A model generated the notes under the pieces. The model was not told the DNA's origin. It saw only the letters and a list, made by a program, of their open reading frames with translations, and did no database searches. From Prunella strophiata (Eukaryota; Chordata; Aves; Passeriformes; Prunellidae): a stretch of DNA of 64,000 nucleotides. Shown here piece by piece: positions 48,932-62,300 of the stretch. The stretch lies in the NCBI GenBank assembly GCA_036583965.1, contig JAZBQD010000013.1:5310144-5374143 (forward strand), read 5' to 3'. The translations under genes and the position numbers were made by a program. Every line of letters begins with the position of its first letter. Position 1 is the first letter of the stretch.

Positions 48932-51900
48932 AATCCCTTTGGAAAGAAAACCGTAAACCCCCCTGCAAATAAAATAAATTCTAACTAATCTTGGCAGCTT
49001 TGTGAAGGGTTAGTGTGGATCTAAGATTTAGCTAATCCCACAAAAATGACTGGAGAAGGAAATCTGATTTCTCCATCTCGGGTGTAGATTTGAGGTGGTT
49101 ATGATCTCCATTGTGCTTGCAGCCTCCCATCCAAGGAAGGGGGAGGATAGCTGTTCCCAGCCCGGAAATGGACCAGAGGATTAACTCCTTAAAAGAAGCA
49201 AATTATCCCTTTCTCTGACCAAATGAAAGCTTTCCCATCAAAAGAGAGCTGTCATATCATACAATATGAGAGAAGACAGAGTTCAGCTTAATAAAAAATC
49301 ATTTTTAATGACAGCACAGCCTTTGGCTTTGCCAGAATTCTCTGTGAAAGTTGATTTATTTTCTGCTGAAAGCAGAGAAATTGTACTTTCTCTCCTTCCC
49401 CTTTCCCTCATCTCTGCTGCCCTAATCACTGTAATAATGCAGCTGCTTTGCATGTATCCAACATACTCTTTGTAAGGATTCAAAGCCCTTAATAAATTAG
49501 ATTATGAGCTGCTTGCAGCAGCTCTGCACCACAGCTTAGTGGCATGTAACCACCTCCCATGCAGCTGAGCCAAGCTCTGTGTGGGGAAGGGAAGGGAAGG
49601 GGAGGATTGTTGCTGCTGCTGCCTCTGTGTGCTCTCAGTGAGATCCCACAGCCATGCAAGCAGCAGTGTGGACTCACACATCCAGGAGTGTGGACTCAGT
49701 GCCACAGCCAGGCTTTCCCAAAGCCAGTTCAATTCCCAGCTCCTGCCCAGCCAGAGAAACTGGGCAGAGGCCATGGCCAAGATTCAGGACAGGAAGGGAA
49801 GCCTGGCTCTGCTCCTGCCAAGGGCAAACAGCAATGCCTGACAGCTGCATTCCACAGGAGGAGAGAAAACATCTTGGGGCCTGTGTTTTTAACTGACATG
49901 AGTAGCTGGGAATAAAATAGAGAGGGTGTGATTGGGATCAGGTTGCTTAGCAAAGTTTAAACCCAAGTTCCCTTGCCCTCAGTGCAGTTTAAGCCAAGGT
50001 GAGGAGCAAGGCCTCAGGAGCTCACATGGGGAGCACTCACACCTGGTGTTTCCTTGCAGTCCCACTCATGGAACACCCAGGAGACACAGGGGTGGGTGCT
50101 GTGAAACCACTGCACACCAAAGATCCTCATGCTGGACAGCCCAGCAATGCCTCCAGCATCCTGCAAAGCTTACAGCCAGTCCCCAGGAGAGCCTCTCTCA
50201 GCTCCCTTCTCTCCTCATCCGTGCTCACTGCCTGCCCTTCCTCACCTGTGAGTCCCTCAGTGCTGGGAAGAGATGCCCCATAGCTGTTCTACTTGTGACT
50301 CACTTAAAACCAAACTGCTCTTTTTCCTTCCATCCCTTTATTTGCCTCTCCTCCAGCTGTTCCTGTGGTGTAACTTGGATTATAACTCAGCTCTGTGAAC
50401 CTTTTGGGACAAAGACACCTTTGTGGCTGCCCAGTCTGTTCACTGCTGCCCTGCCAAGGTGTCAGTGCTCCAGAGAGGCACTGGGGATGCCCTAATTCCA
50501 GAGATCACTGAAAACTGCTCCCAGCTTTTATGCATGTGCCCAAACCCTGACACAAGGGCTGGATGTGGGGCCAGGTTCTGCTCCCCACTCTGTGCTGGTC
50601 CAGAGGGGCCACAGGGCTGGTGAGCTGGGACATGCTATGGCCAGGATCTGGCCAGCTCTGTCCATATGCCTGAAGAGGATTAATTCTCCTTCCCCATCCT
50701 TAACAAAGGATGCCTTTCCCTGGGCATCCTGTCCCAGCCCTGCCTTCCCACCACACATGCACTTAGCCTATTAGGATCTCTGCTGATTGCTTTCTTTCAT
50801 TCCTCCCATACCTTTCACTACAGAAAATGGACTGGTAATACTTCTTTTATCAAAGAATTATGGGATTTAGGACCCAGATTGTACAAAGAGACTTTTGATA
50901 GCTGCTGGTAATCAAATCCCAATCGGCAGACACTTCTCTGCACCCTGTTACCAGAGAGGAATAAAGGAAAGGGATTTCTGATGTACTGTTTACTGAGCCT
51001 CTGGGAGATAGGATCACTGGGCTATTTCATATTAGAAAAGGAAAGGAAAATAAAACAAGAAAGAAAAAACATGCAGACAAGGGAGAACAATATAGATATA
51101 GATAAAAAGAAAAGAAACAGGTTCTTATAATTTTCTTATTGGTTAAGGAGATTCCAAAGCCATTATAGAGGATTAGCAAAAAGGTTAATCTGCTTTAGCT
51201 GTTCACTTGTCAAAAGTGAATTTATAGGGTTTGAAAATCCTTCCTATGGTGAAACAAGAAAAAAATCCCCCTTTCCCTCCTCTGCCCCTCCCTTCTGCAG
51301 GCAGCATAATGTGATGGGAACAGGAGCACTGGGAACCCTACAGCATGGCAGCCCCCTCCTCTGCCTGTGTGCTGGCACCTGTGGGAGCTCTCATTTGGCA
51401 GTGCTTCTCCCCACTCCCTATCACCAGTGTGGGGTGGCTGTGATGCTGAGGAAAAGGAGGATCAGATCTGAGGGATGTAACCATCCTCCTGCACTTCTCT
51501 GCCTTACCTGGGACAAATCCTGGGCTCTTTCACTCACTGATATTGACAGCAGCCAGGGCAAACCTGGACCCCTGGCTGGATTTGGGCTTCCAGACTGATT
51601 TCTAAAGCAGAACAGAGATGGAAGGCTGCTGACAAACGTTGCCAAAAACCACAGTCTGGGGGCTTTCCATTCCCAAGGGAAGTGCTCAGCCCAGGATCCA
51701 CATTTCAGTGCCCTCCTGGCCACCCAGTGGATGCCAGCTGTGTTTTCCTGGGCTGCCCGTGCCATGACTCGTCCAAGCAGTGGATGCCCATCACTCACTT
51801 CAGAGCCACTGTGGGAAACAACCCAGGGTAAAAACAATCCTTCAAGATCAAAAACAAGAAGCATTTTCTGTGTAGCTGAAACTCAGTGGGATGTGCTAGT

Positions 51901-52452
51901 CAGGTGTTAAAACAATGTTTAATAAAAAACCAGAAATCGTAAATCATTGGATGGTTTGGATTGAAAGGGGCCTTCAAAGATGATCTTAAAATTGTGCCAA
52001 TTAAAATTGTTCAACCCTGTGCCTACCCATATTAAGGGCTCTAATAAACTAATTTTGATTTGATGATGATTATAATAAACCTGTCTCTCTCCCCAAAGGC
52101 CATTTCATTCCATAGGAAGAAGCAGAATCTCTCCACTGGGTAGTGGTGTTATTAGTGATACTGCTAGCAGGGATGCTGCCAATCAGAGATGGTGCCCGTG
52201 CTGGAGCAGGAGAACTGTGGGGTACCAAACCTCCTCTTCTGCAATGAACCACGATGGAATCAGACAACTGCTTCACCCTGGAGCATTCCAGTTGGCATTG
52301 CAGAGATCTTACACCGCCTCATGCTGCCCAAATCCCTCTGTGCTCAGCAGGCAGCACCCGGTTTTCGGAAGTTCTGGGTTACCTCGCTTTTCCCCGACTA
52401 CAGAAACAGCTTGGGATGATGAAGCTGTTTAACTCCTGCCTTGCAGCCGGCG
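48932..52452. other. intergenic region between GSC2 and the THADA-like gene
   Basis: No protein-like exon was recognised on either strand. It holds an A/G-rich stretch at about 51,036-51,115 and a small CR1-like tail near 51.95 kb. Upstream regulatory DNA for the two divergent flanking genes is likely here but cannot be delimited. Confidence 0.55.
51935..52015 (-). mobile_element. short CR1 3'-tail fragment, reverse orientation
   Basis: The plus strand reads AATCATTGGATGGTTTGGAT, then TGAAAGGGGCCTTCAAAGAT and GATCTTAAAATTG. This resembles the antisense of the CR1 terminal 3' UTR (normally AATCAT.GGTTGGAAAAGACC). It is short and diverged. Confidence 0.5.
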
Positions 52453-53138
52453 CGGGTCCCGGCCGGGTGAAGGACCCCGGTCCCGGCCGGGTGAAGGATC
52501 CCGGTCCCGGCCGGGTGAAGGAAGGATCCCGGTCCCGGCCGGGTGAAAGAAGGATCCCGGTCCCGGCCGGGTGAAGGAAGGATCCCGGTCCCGGCCTGGG
52601 TGAAGGAAGGATGCCGGTCCCGGCCGGATGAAGGATCGCGGTCCCGGCCGGGTGAGGGAAGGAAGGATCGCGGTCCCGGCCGGATGAAGGATCCCGGTCC
52701 CGGCCGGGTGAGGGAAGGATCCTGGTCCCGGGCGGATGAAGGATCCCGGTCCCGGCCGGGTGAAGGATCCCGGTCCCGGGCGGATGAAGGATCCCGGTCC
52801 CGGGCGGATGAAGGATCCCGGTCCCGGCCGGGTGAAGGATCCCGGTCCCGGGCGGATGAAGGATCCCGGTCCCGGCCGGGTGAAGGATCCCGGTCCCGGC
52901 CGGGTGAAGGATCCCGGTCCCGGCCGGGTGAGGGAAGGATCCCGGTCCCGGGCGGATGAAGGATCCCGGTCCCGGCCGGGTGAAGGATCCCGGTCCCGGG
53001 CGGATGAAGGATCCCGGTCCCGGCCGGGTGAGGGAAGGAAGGATCCCGGTCCCGGCCGGGTGAAGGATCCCGGTCCCGGCCGGGTGAGGGAAGGAAGGAT
53101 CCCGGTCCCGGCCGGGTGAAGGATCCCGGTCCCGGGCG
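52453..53138. repeat. minisatellite B, 24-bp unit
   Basis: About 28 units are each made of two 12-bp halves: GGATCCCGGTCC followed by CGGCCGGGTGAA, or by the variant CGGGCGGATGAA. A longer variant has GTGAGGGAAGGAA. Nearly every unit carries GGATCC. With a 24-bp period and no stop codon, all three minus-strand frames stay open through the array (up to about 500 codons). The predicted products are pure Arg/Asp/Pro/Gly repeats and are not accepted as genes. The array ends about 85 bp before the THADA-like start codon. Confidence 0.95.
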
Positions 53139-53340
53139 GCGCCGAGCGGGCGGTGCTGCGCCGGGCCAGCGCCAGGGGCGCCGCCGAGCGGCGCGGCGGG
53201 CCCGGCTCTGTGGTGCGGCCGCCATGGGCGCCGAGCGGGAGGCGCGGGCCTGCGCCGCCTTCTACGGCACTCGCGGCCTCGCCCCCACGGTGCTCTCCTG
53301 CCTGCGCTGCCTGCGGCACTTCGCGGGGTAAGAGGGCGGG
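53139..53340 (+). promoter_or_regulatory. CpG-rich promoter/first exon region of the THADA-like gene
   Basis: Dense CpG sequence lies between minisatellite B and the first intron. It contains a perfect Kozak context (GCCGCCATGG) at the proposed start codon 53,224. No TATA box is visible. The core promoter probably lies in this short gap or inside the minisatellite itself. Confidence 0.6.
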
Positions 53341-56300
53341 CCGCGGGGAGGGAGCTCCCGGTATCCCCCGGTGGCGGCTGCATAGGGGAACCGCCGGTGT
53401 GTAGCGCCCGTGCATCCCGCGGGCACGGGTTGGGAGGGAAGAAGGGAGGAGTGTGAGGAGATCGATGCCCAGCGAGGGGTTCGAGCCCCGCTCACGCTCC
53501 CCATTCCCTTCCAGCCTGCTCAGCAGCAGCAGAGCTGCAGTTTTTAGGATTTTCGTGCCCTTCTGCCCACCAAGGGTTTGCAATGCGCTGAGCTTTGAGG
53601 ATTCCGTGTAGCTCCCCCTGCCCGCCGCCGTCCGTCCGTCCTCGCTCCGGTGCAATGCTGAGTGCAGCTGGCAGAGAGGAGCACCGCAGGCTGGGGCACC
53701 CCAATCCCAGATCCCGCTGAGTCGGGGTATTCCCTCACTACAAACTTCACCGAGCCAGGGTATCCTCACCCTTACCCTTGTCCTGTTCCAGGAGCACTGC
53801 CAAGAGATGCAAAGAGAAGCACCTGGAGGAGGCTCTCCAGCTGACACGGGTGCTGAGCGAGGGCCTGCAGGCGCTGGGTGAGGCAGAGGCACGACCCCTG
53901 CTCCGCTGTGTCCTGGCTTTCCAGATGGAGGCAACCAGCAGCTGCAGCTCCTTCCAGAAACTGGAACAGGTCTGTAAGGCAATCACCTGGGCTGCCTTTG
54001 CCCACTCCTGGCACAGCTCTGGAGCTTTCTGGCATCCTTACCAGCAAAGGGGCACAGAGGTGGTGCAGGCTCCCCCCGTAGCACGTGGCAGCTGGTGTCT
54101 CCTTGGGGTCTGGGCAGAGCAGCTGACTTGGGGTGTCTCTTGGCAGATGGTGACCCAGCTGGCAGTGGGGAAGGAAGCCCTGTTGGCCCAGGAGGTGGAC
54201 ACACTGCTGGCTGGCGTGGCACTGCAGGGAGAGGTGAGAGAACCCAGCTGTGCAGTGGCACTGGCTTTCATGGGGACTTGTCTGGAGACCATGTGTCATG
54301 GGGGCCTCCTGGTTTGGGCTGCCTCCAGTCCTTCACTTCACTTCCCATGATTCTGGGGCTTTGCCCTTGCTTGCAGCTGGCAGCATGTGGCTGCCTATCA
54401 TACCAGCCCCTTGCTCATCCCTGGGGTAGCTTCTGACACTGGCAGAACTTTCCTGCCCAAGGCACTGAGCCCCAGCATGTTGTCACACAGGACAAACTAT
54501 CCTTCTGTCCCTGCAGGTGCTGTCTCCTGAGGACCTTCAGTCAGGTCAGCCTCTGTTCCTTACTTTCTGGGGTTTTCTCCCATCTCACACCAGGAGTGCA
54601 CAGAACATTTCCTGCCAACCCAAACTGGGTCCTCTGTGCTCATGGGAGGGAAGTGGGGATCAGCCAGATCCATGTGATCTCTGCAGAGATCCCAGCAGCA
54701 TCCAGCTCTGCCCACCCACAGCTGGAAACCAGACAAGACAAAGCATCCCCTGCATCCCAGCCCCGTTCTTACCTCACTTACCAACGCCCTTGGCTGAACT
54801 GGGAGCAGGAGGGCTGGGGCTGATGCTGTCCCCTTGCCTGCAGTGTCCATGTTCCTGGAGGAGAGCAGCCTGGGCCGGCAGTACTGGCGGCAGAACCTGG
54901 CCCTGCTGCTGCAGCGCCTGGCCAGCACCCTGCAGTGGGTGCTGCAGGGCCAGCCCACAGCTGGCAGCACGTGGGGCTACCTGGTCATCAAGGTAAGAGC
55001 CAGACTGGGCAGTGGGGAGGGATCAAAACCTGCAAGGACAGGCTGGGCACCGGCAGCAATGTCCAGAGGGATGTAACTCATCGAGCTGCTTTGAATGGCT
55101 GTTCCTGGGGCACTGCTGCTTTTTCAGTGGTGAGGAATACTGATCATCCCTGTGGCACCTCCTGCTCCTCCAGGCCTGCCTCCAGGTCTTCCAGGTGCTG
55201 CCAAAGGACGTGGCTCCTCTGGTGTGGAGCACATCAGGAAAGAGTGAGACCCTGCAGAGCCTCTTGGGACTGCTGCTGGAGGCGGCTTTGGGGAAGGTGC
55301 GTGCAGCCTTGGGAGGGATGGAGCTGCCTGTCCCAAGGAGCAGAGCAGTGCTGTCCTTCCCTGGGTGCTTTCCCCATTCCCCTCTCCAAGGCAAGCCTGC
55401 AGAGACAGCCCAGTGTCTGGCATGTCTGAGAGACCCCATGTAGCTGTTTGCAGGGGACTGTTAAATGTGGTTGGGGTTTAAATGGTGTTTTGAGTTGTGC
55501 CTTTGCCTCCCTGCAAGTCCAGGCCCTGAACAAGGACACGAGGCTGCTGGCAGGCACAGCCCTGAGCATGTTGGTGAACACGGCCCCCCAGCCCCAGTAT
55601 GGGGCCAGTGCTGTGCTGACTCTGTTCCAGCTCCCCAGCCAAGGTGGGTGCTCCATCCTGAGCTGAGGAAGGCCTCTGGCAAAGGGTGACAGGCATGTTT
55701 GGGTGTGAGGGGGCAGAGGCTGATGCCAGGCTGGACTCTGCTGCTGTGCCAGATCTCTTGTGATCTGGGAGCTCCAGCTGTCTCTGGTCACCTCCCATGG
55801 ATGCTCTGGAATGAGCCATGGCAGTTGCTGTCAGAGCAACATTTGGGTTTGCCACCTTCCTTCCATCTAGTGCAGCCATTTTCCAGCAGGCACTGGGGGG
55901 CTGAAGTTTGGGGAGCTGGTGGTGGAAGTGCCCCCTGTCCTGGAATCAGATGGGCTGGAGAAGCTGGTGCTCACCAGAGGTTTGCTGACGTGCTGTAAGA
56001 TGGACATCCTCAGCTGCCAGCTGGAGGACCTCCCCCACAAGGTAGGAGAGCTCAAACCTGGTGCACAGGGCTTGAGGGAGCCCTTGGAGAGTGGTGGCAG
56101 CCACCTGTGGTGCCTGCAGGTCCTTTGGGGATGAAGCCAGGCTGCAGCCCTCCACACCAGCAGCTCCATGCATCCTGCTGAGCATAGCCAGTTAGCCAAG
56201 GAGCTTTTTCCAAAGACATCCCAGCAGGGATTTCTCTTTCCTGGAGGGCTGGGAAACAAAGTGGTGCCAAAAGCCCCTACACAAGCAAAGCAGTGTTCAC

Positions 56301-59300
56301 CCTGTGTTCCCATGGCATGAACTTGGGGCTGTCCCTGCAGAGCACAGCCTCATCTCTGCCCACCTTTAGCCTCTCCCAAATCCTCACGAGCTGAGGACTT
56401 CTGGCAGGGAGCAGAGGTGCACTCTGTAAGAGCAGGAGAACCAGGCAGCACTCTCCTTGCCTGTCTCATGGCAGGGTTTTCTCCCTGGAAATTCTGTGCC
56501 TGCCCTCTCCCTGAGCTGCTGTGCCCCTGCAGGCCTGCCTGCTGCTGGACATGGTCTTTCCTGCTGTGTGTGCCCTGACCAGGGAGCAGAAGGACTGCCA
56601 CTACTACTGCTTCCAAGGTAGGAGACAGTGACCCTGCCATGGCAGGGAGGTTTGAAAGGTTCATTGTGCCTGTGATGCATGGAGTCCCCGTGTGCTTCAT
56701 CTTCTCCAGGGAAGATGCTTTTCTGGGTCTGGGTAGCTGGTTTGGAAACTGCTGTTAATTTCTGGTCCAGCCCAATGGACACTTACCCTCTTGGGGTCTT
56801 GTGTATCTAACAGGGGAACTGCTGCCCTTGCACACAGGGTGCTTAAGGCCACAGCCTGGCTGTGGTGCAGGTGAGGGCTGCAGCAGAGCTCTCTGTTTTG
56901 GCAGCCTGTGCGCTGTGGCTGCAGCGCCTGCGGGAGGGCCTGGCTGCTCTGTGGCACCTGACGGGGACCCGCGTGCTGGCCCAGGACACTGAGCTCCTCC
57001 AGGAGGTCATCCAGCTGCTGTGGAACAACGCAGAGACCCCGGTAAGGACACAGTGCCAAAGGGCACCAAATGTGGCAGCCAGGAACAGCTCTTCCTTCAC
57101 CTGGCTCAGCTGCTGTCCCCAGCCCATAGCACATCCCTGCCTGCTTCAGCTCCATCGGCCAAATACACTCCCTTGCTTGCAGCTGCCAGGGCAGGGCAGT
57201 CTGAGGTCGTGGCATTTGTCACTTACAGGCTCTAAAGGGCCATGTCCTGGTGTTTCACCTGCCACAGGACAGCAGCACATGAGAGGGAGCCCACCCTAAC
57301 CCCCTGTTTGTTGTCCTTCTCCCACAGGTGGAAGGTGTGTCTGAGTTCATCCACAGCTCCTTCCGATTACTCCTGGAGATCTACCACCTGGAGTGCCAGC
57401 ACTTCCAGGACCAGGAGAGACCCCTCTACCAACAGATGCTGCAGAGGGTGGTCTCAATGCCATGGCAGATCAAAGCAAGATATGTGCCCCTGTGTGCCAT
57501 CGTCCCCTACATGGGCAGCCAGCAGGTAGGGAAGGAAGGGGTATGGGGAGTTCTGGTGTCAGCTGGCTCTGCTGCTGAGGTGGCACAGCCTCTGTCCACT
57601 GCCTGTCACCTTCTACCCACCTCAGCTAGTGTGAGCAGGGAGCCTTCCCACCCAGAGGGGCTATTTTAGCATCCCTGGGGAGTGCCAGTGGGAAGGGAAG
57701 CTTTGCCAGTCAGTGCCCACCAAAAGCTCGCCAAAAGCAGCTTTGAGGTACCAGGGATGCTTAGTGCCAGGGGTGACTGTAGTGTGGCTTATACCCTTCT
57801 GTCTTTCCCCCAAATGCAACTTTCAGCCTGACAGGGAGATGAGGGTGACCTGCCTTTCTCCCAGGTGCTGGATGCCTACCCAGACCTGCCACAGCATCTC
57901 CTGAGCTGCCTCTCCACCAACCACCTGTGTCCCGCCGCTGCCGAGGTCTACAAGGTCCTGGTGCGGCAGCAGTGCAGCGAGTGGCAGGATGGGCAGCGGG
58001 GCACACAGGTGGCCCTGGCAGAGCAGTGGGCACTGTGCTGGCTCCCCCTGTTCTCCCAGGCCCTCCGCTCTCCCCTGCCCATCCTGCAGAACAACACTGC
58101 CAACCACCTCCTCACCTGGACCCTGCGGCAGCTCCCGGCCACCCAGGCACTGCTGGCCGCCCAGTTTGGTGGCCAGGACACGATGTCACTCCGGGCTTGG
58201 GTGTCAGTGCTGAAGGCACAGAAGAGTGTGGCAGGGGCCCTGCCGCTGGGGGACGAGGCTCTGGAGCGGCTCTCCCGCTGCCTGGGCACCCGCGAGGAGG
58301 GCGCTCGGCTGGCAGCGCTGGCTCTGCTCTGCTGCAGCCCCAACACCAACCAGCCCCTCTCGGGCACCGAGGTGCAGCTGCTGCGGGAGTTCCTGCCCCT
58401 CAACCTCAACTGCGACTCCTCCTCGTTCCGGCAGCTGCTGCAGGCAGCGGTGAGGAAGGCGCTGGTCCGGCTGCGGGACAGCTCGCTGGCCCGGCTGCGG
58501 GGGAAGGCGCCGCGACGCCCCGGGCCGGCAGAGGGAGCTGAGCAGCTCGCCCAGGCAGTAGGTGAGGCGGCCACTGAGCACCTTCACCAAGCCCTGGGAC
58601 ATTCACGTGTGCTCGGCATCCCCTGCTGCCATTCTCTCTGCCCACAGGCTTTGTGGAATGGCTGCTGCAGCTCAGCATCGCCTCCCTCAGCCCAGGCTCC
58701 AACTACCAGAGGAAGAAGACTGCTCTGCTCCTCCTGGCCGCTGTTTTGGAGACCTGTACAGACACCTGGAGCCCTGACAGGAAGAAAGGCCAGCCCCCAC
58801 GTGAGTACAGGCAAGCTACCTGGAGTGTCACCTGCAGCTGTGGGAATACTCCCAGCCAATCCCACCCCCCTGCCCCGTGTCCCCTTCACAGGGACCATGG
58901 CCACACTGCTGAGCTACGCCAGGCAGAGCGGCTGCTGGGACTTCTTCTCCCAGCCCAATTTGTTGGCACTGCTGAGCTGCCTGCAGGACAGCACTAACGA
59001 GGTGAGCCTTGTAAAGCCAAGGGGAGGCAATAAAGATGCTTGCCTTGGTCTCAAGCAGGCTCAGTGGAGAAGCCCACCATGGTTCCCATTCTCCCATGTC
59101 CCACTTTTCCCCATGTCTTCTCTGTCCTGGCAGATCAGAGACTTGGCCTCGGAGCTGCTTGTCCACTACTTCCCTACCACGTTCCCTGAGCCCATTGCCC
59201 TGGCTCTCTTCCAGCTGGCCCAGGACACCCTGGGCAGCCCCCGAGTGCAGGAGGCTGAAGCTGGAGCTGTGCTGATGAAGACCATCCTGCAGAAGTATGA

Positions 59301-62300
59301 GTCCCTGGCATATCCCTCCCTGTCCCTATGGCAGCACAGGACCCTCCAAGAGTGTTTTGGCAGCACTGGTGCTTCACCAGTCTGTGGTCATAGATGGGGT
59401 TTGCAATAGCCTTGCAGTGGGAAGCTGGGGAGGGGTGAGGTGCAGGAGTCTGCACTGGGGGAGGAAGGAGCTGCATAGCACAAGATGGGCAGGAAATTCC
59501 CTGGTACTCACAGCAGGATCTGCCTGTTGCCCCAGGTCAGACAGTGGCACCATGAAGAACCTGTCCCTGGAGGCTGAGGCAGCCCTGACACTGCCCAGCC
59601 GAGGGCTGTGCTTTGCCCAGCACCTTCTCCACGTGCTGCAAGCCCAGTACAAGGTGGCGTGCCAGGACCTGCTGCGGGCAGCAGCCACCGCACCGATGCA
59701 CGGTACGGCCCCAGCTGGGCAGGGCAGGGAGCAGCTCCTGCAGCAGCTGCCTGGGACCTGGAGCAGGCCAGAACCATGGCAGGACTCTGGCCACAGCTCA
59801 TTGCTGGTGCCACATCCTTGCCTTGGTTTCCCTGTTTTGGCACTGCCCCTGCCTCGCACACCCCTCACCCGGGGCCCTGTTGACTCCCCTGCCCTGAGCC
59901 ACGTCGGGCTCAGGCGGGAGAGCCGGGCTGTGCTGACCCCGCCCTGAGCAGAGCTGGTTGTTCTGCAGGAGCCATCGCAGCCCTGCGCAGGTGCCTGCTC
60001 CAGGTGCCAGAGGTGGCCGTCTCCATGCAGGCAGCAGACTTAGTGCAGAGCTGGCAGGAGCTCCTCACCTGCCTCGTGAGCACAGTGAGAGACATCACCT
60101 CCCTCCTCCTGGGGGCTCTGCAGAGCCAGCAAGGCCCTGGTGCTGATGAGCAAGGTGAGCGTGTCCCCATAGGGGCAGAACCAGCCCTGAGATCCATCCC
60201 TGGGAACCACTGACAGCTCCATCACAGTCATTCCTGGCCCAGCAGCCCTCCAGCCCCAGGGGAATGCACTTGCTTTGGGCTCAGTTCCTCTAGCAGGGGA
60301 CCATGGTGGGGCTGGGCCTGGCTTTGGGTCCCTTTCTAAGCTCCATGGGAGAGCAGGAGCACTAAGAGGCAAAAGCCTTCCAGAAGCAGTGGGGCACTTG
60401 CCAGATGAAAACAGTTGGGAAAGGAGGGGCTGGCAGAGACCTTACAGGCCTTGGAAAGAGCAGTGGGAAAAACGCAGGTGCATTCCTGAGTGGGGCACGT
60501 GGCAGGGCAGGAGCCATTGCCATTTGTGTGCATTCTGATAGGGGACAGCAGGTCCTCCCAAACCCCAGCAGCATCCCCCTCCCACTGCCCTACACCACCC
60601 TGCTCAGACCTGGCTTTTCCTTTTGCAGCTGCTGCCCCATCATTTGCAGAGATGGGGAATGCCATTGGCTCCCTCATCATGCTGGGGAAGGGCCAGGGGC
60701 AAGAGGAAGAGGAGGGTGACTCAGTCCTGCTGTCAGAGGAGCACAACCTGATCCTGACATGCTGCTGGGTGTCAGTGAAGGTGGGGACTCCTCATGTCAC
60801 TGGGAGAGGGGTAGGCCAGCATGGCACCCATCATCCAGCCTACCCCAGCTGCTGCTTCACCTCCCCCTGGGGCATTCACTGGGGATGAACACGTGAGAAT
60901 TTCTGTCCTTACTTCAGTGTTTTCACACATGTCCTCACCCCCTTCCAGGAAGGATGGCTCCCCAGAAGCAGCCCCCTCCCTGCCCTTACAGAGCCCAGCT
61001 TCTTCCCAGACACTGATAGTCCCCTGCTGCGGCAGAGCCAGGCTACCTGGCTTTGCAGCCCTGCTGCCACCCATCCCAGCTTCTCCTCCTCCCTGCCAGT
61101 CTTGCTGACCTTCCTCTTCTTCCCAGGAGATTGGGCTGCTCCTGGGGGGCCTGGCCGAGCTGCTGCTTTCCCTAGCACTGCCTGCCTGAAGTGGGGCCCC
61201 TCCTGCCTCTCCCCACCCTGCAGATGGCCACCAGGGTGTTCCAGGAAATCCTGCTGCGGTGCCGGCACTGGGTAAGAGCGTATCTGGGCCCTTGGCCATC
61301 CCTGCAGCCCTGTCCCTGCCCTGGCATGGGGTGGAGGGAGGGCGAGTGCAGTGGGGCAGGGTCTGCTCTGGGGCAGGACATGGGGATGGCTGGAAGTCCC
61401 CTGGCTGGGATCCCAGTGCCAGACCCTGTCACATCATGTCTCCTCATTTGCTGTTCCCCTTTGCAAAGAGTTTTCTGGGGCCATGGGGGGCTGGTGGGTG
61501 CAGCCTTGGGGTGCTCGTCCTGACACTGCTCTGCCCCAGGGAGCAGTGGAGGGCTGCAGCATGGGCTTCACCAAATTCTGTGCTACACTGCTGAACCACC
61601 CAGATCCAGAGCTGCAGGCCATCCCACGGGCTGTGCTGGAACAGGTACAGTACTCATTGTGCCTCTTGTTTCCTGTGTGCCCCAGGGGGCACCAGAGGCA
61701 TTTCTGCACTCCCTGGGGCAAGCACCCTCCTGGCAGCTGAGATGCTGGTGCAGAGCTGGTGCAAGCTGGTGCCTAGCAGGGCAGCTGCAGGTTCCAGGTT
61801 TACAGCCACATCTCAGGTGGATTTTGTTTCTCTGTCAGGGCTTGGAAGCACTGAAGTGGGCCCCGAAGCAGCTCGATCACGCGCCGTGCTGCCGGCTTCC
61901 CCATGCTCTTCCTCTGCATCGTCAGCGGGGAGGCCCCGGCGCAGGCACGGCCGCTCCTGACCCGCTGCATCCAGACTCTGCTCACCTTGGCTGCCACGGC
62001 ACTGCCACAGGACTGGGACCAGACCCTCGACCTCCCGCAGGTGGGTGTGGCACTCCTGGCTGCTGGAGCCCCGCTGGGGACAGGGTGACCTGTGCTGGGT
62101 CCCCTGAGCTGTGCCAGGTGCCCAGTGTGAGACTGTGAGAACTCAGAGTGAGAAAAACCCACAGCCCTGGTCACGCTGTCCAGCCTGGGAGCTGATGGCC
62201 TTTTGGCTCCCCTGTCTTTTCCCACCCTCTTCCCTCGACATGGTGCCACTGAGCCCGCTGTGCTGTCCCCAGGTGTGTGCCCTCCACGTGCTGCAGACGC

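Noticed and set aside
49932..50495. Plus-strand open frame of 187 codons upstream of GSC2
   Set aside because: No domain and no splice partners; cysteine/serine-rich chance frame in GC-rich DNA.
53470..53500. GGTTCGAGCCC looked like a tRNA B box
   Set aside because: No matching A box and no foldable cloverleaf upstream; it lies in intron 1 of the THADA-like gene.
52429..53982. Minus-strand open frame of about 517 codons, and two further long overlapping frames
   Set aside because: The frame is open only because the 24-bp minisatellite unit has no stop codon. The product is a low-complexity repeat and it runs antisense through the THADA-like first exons.
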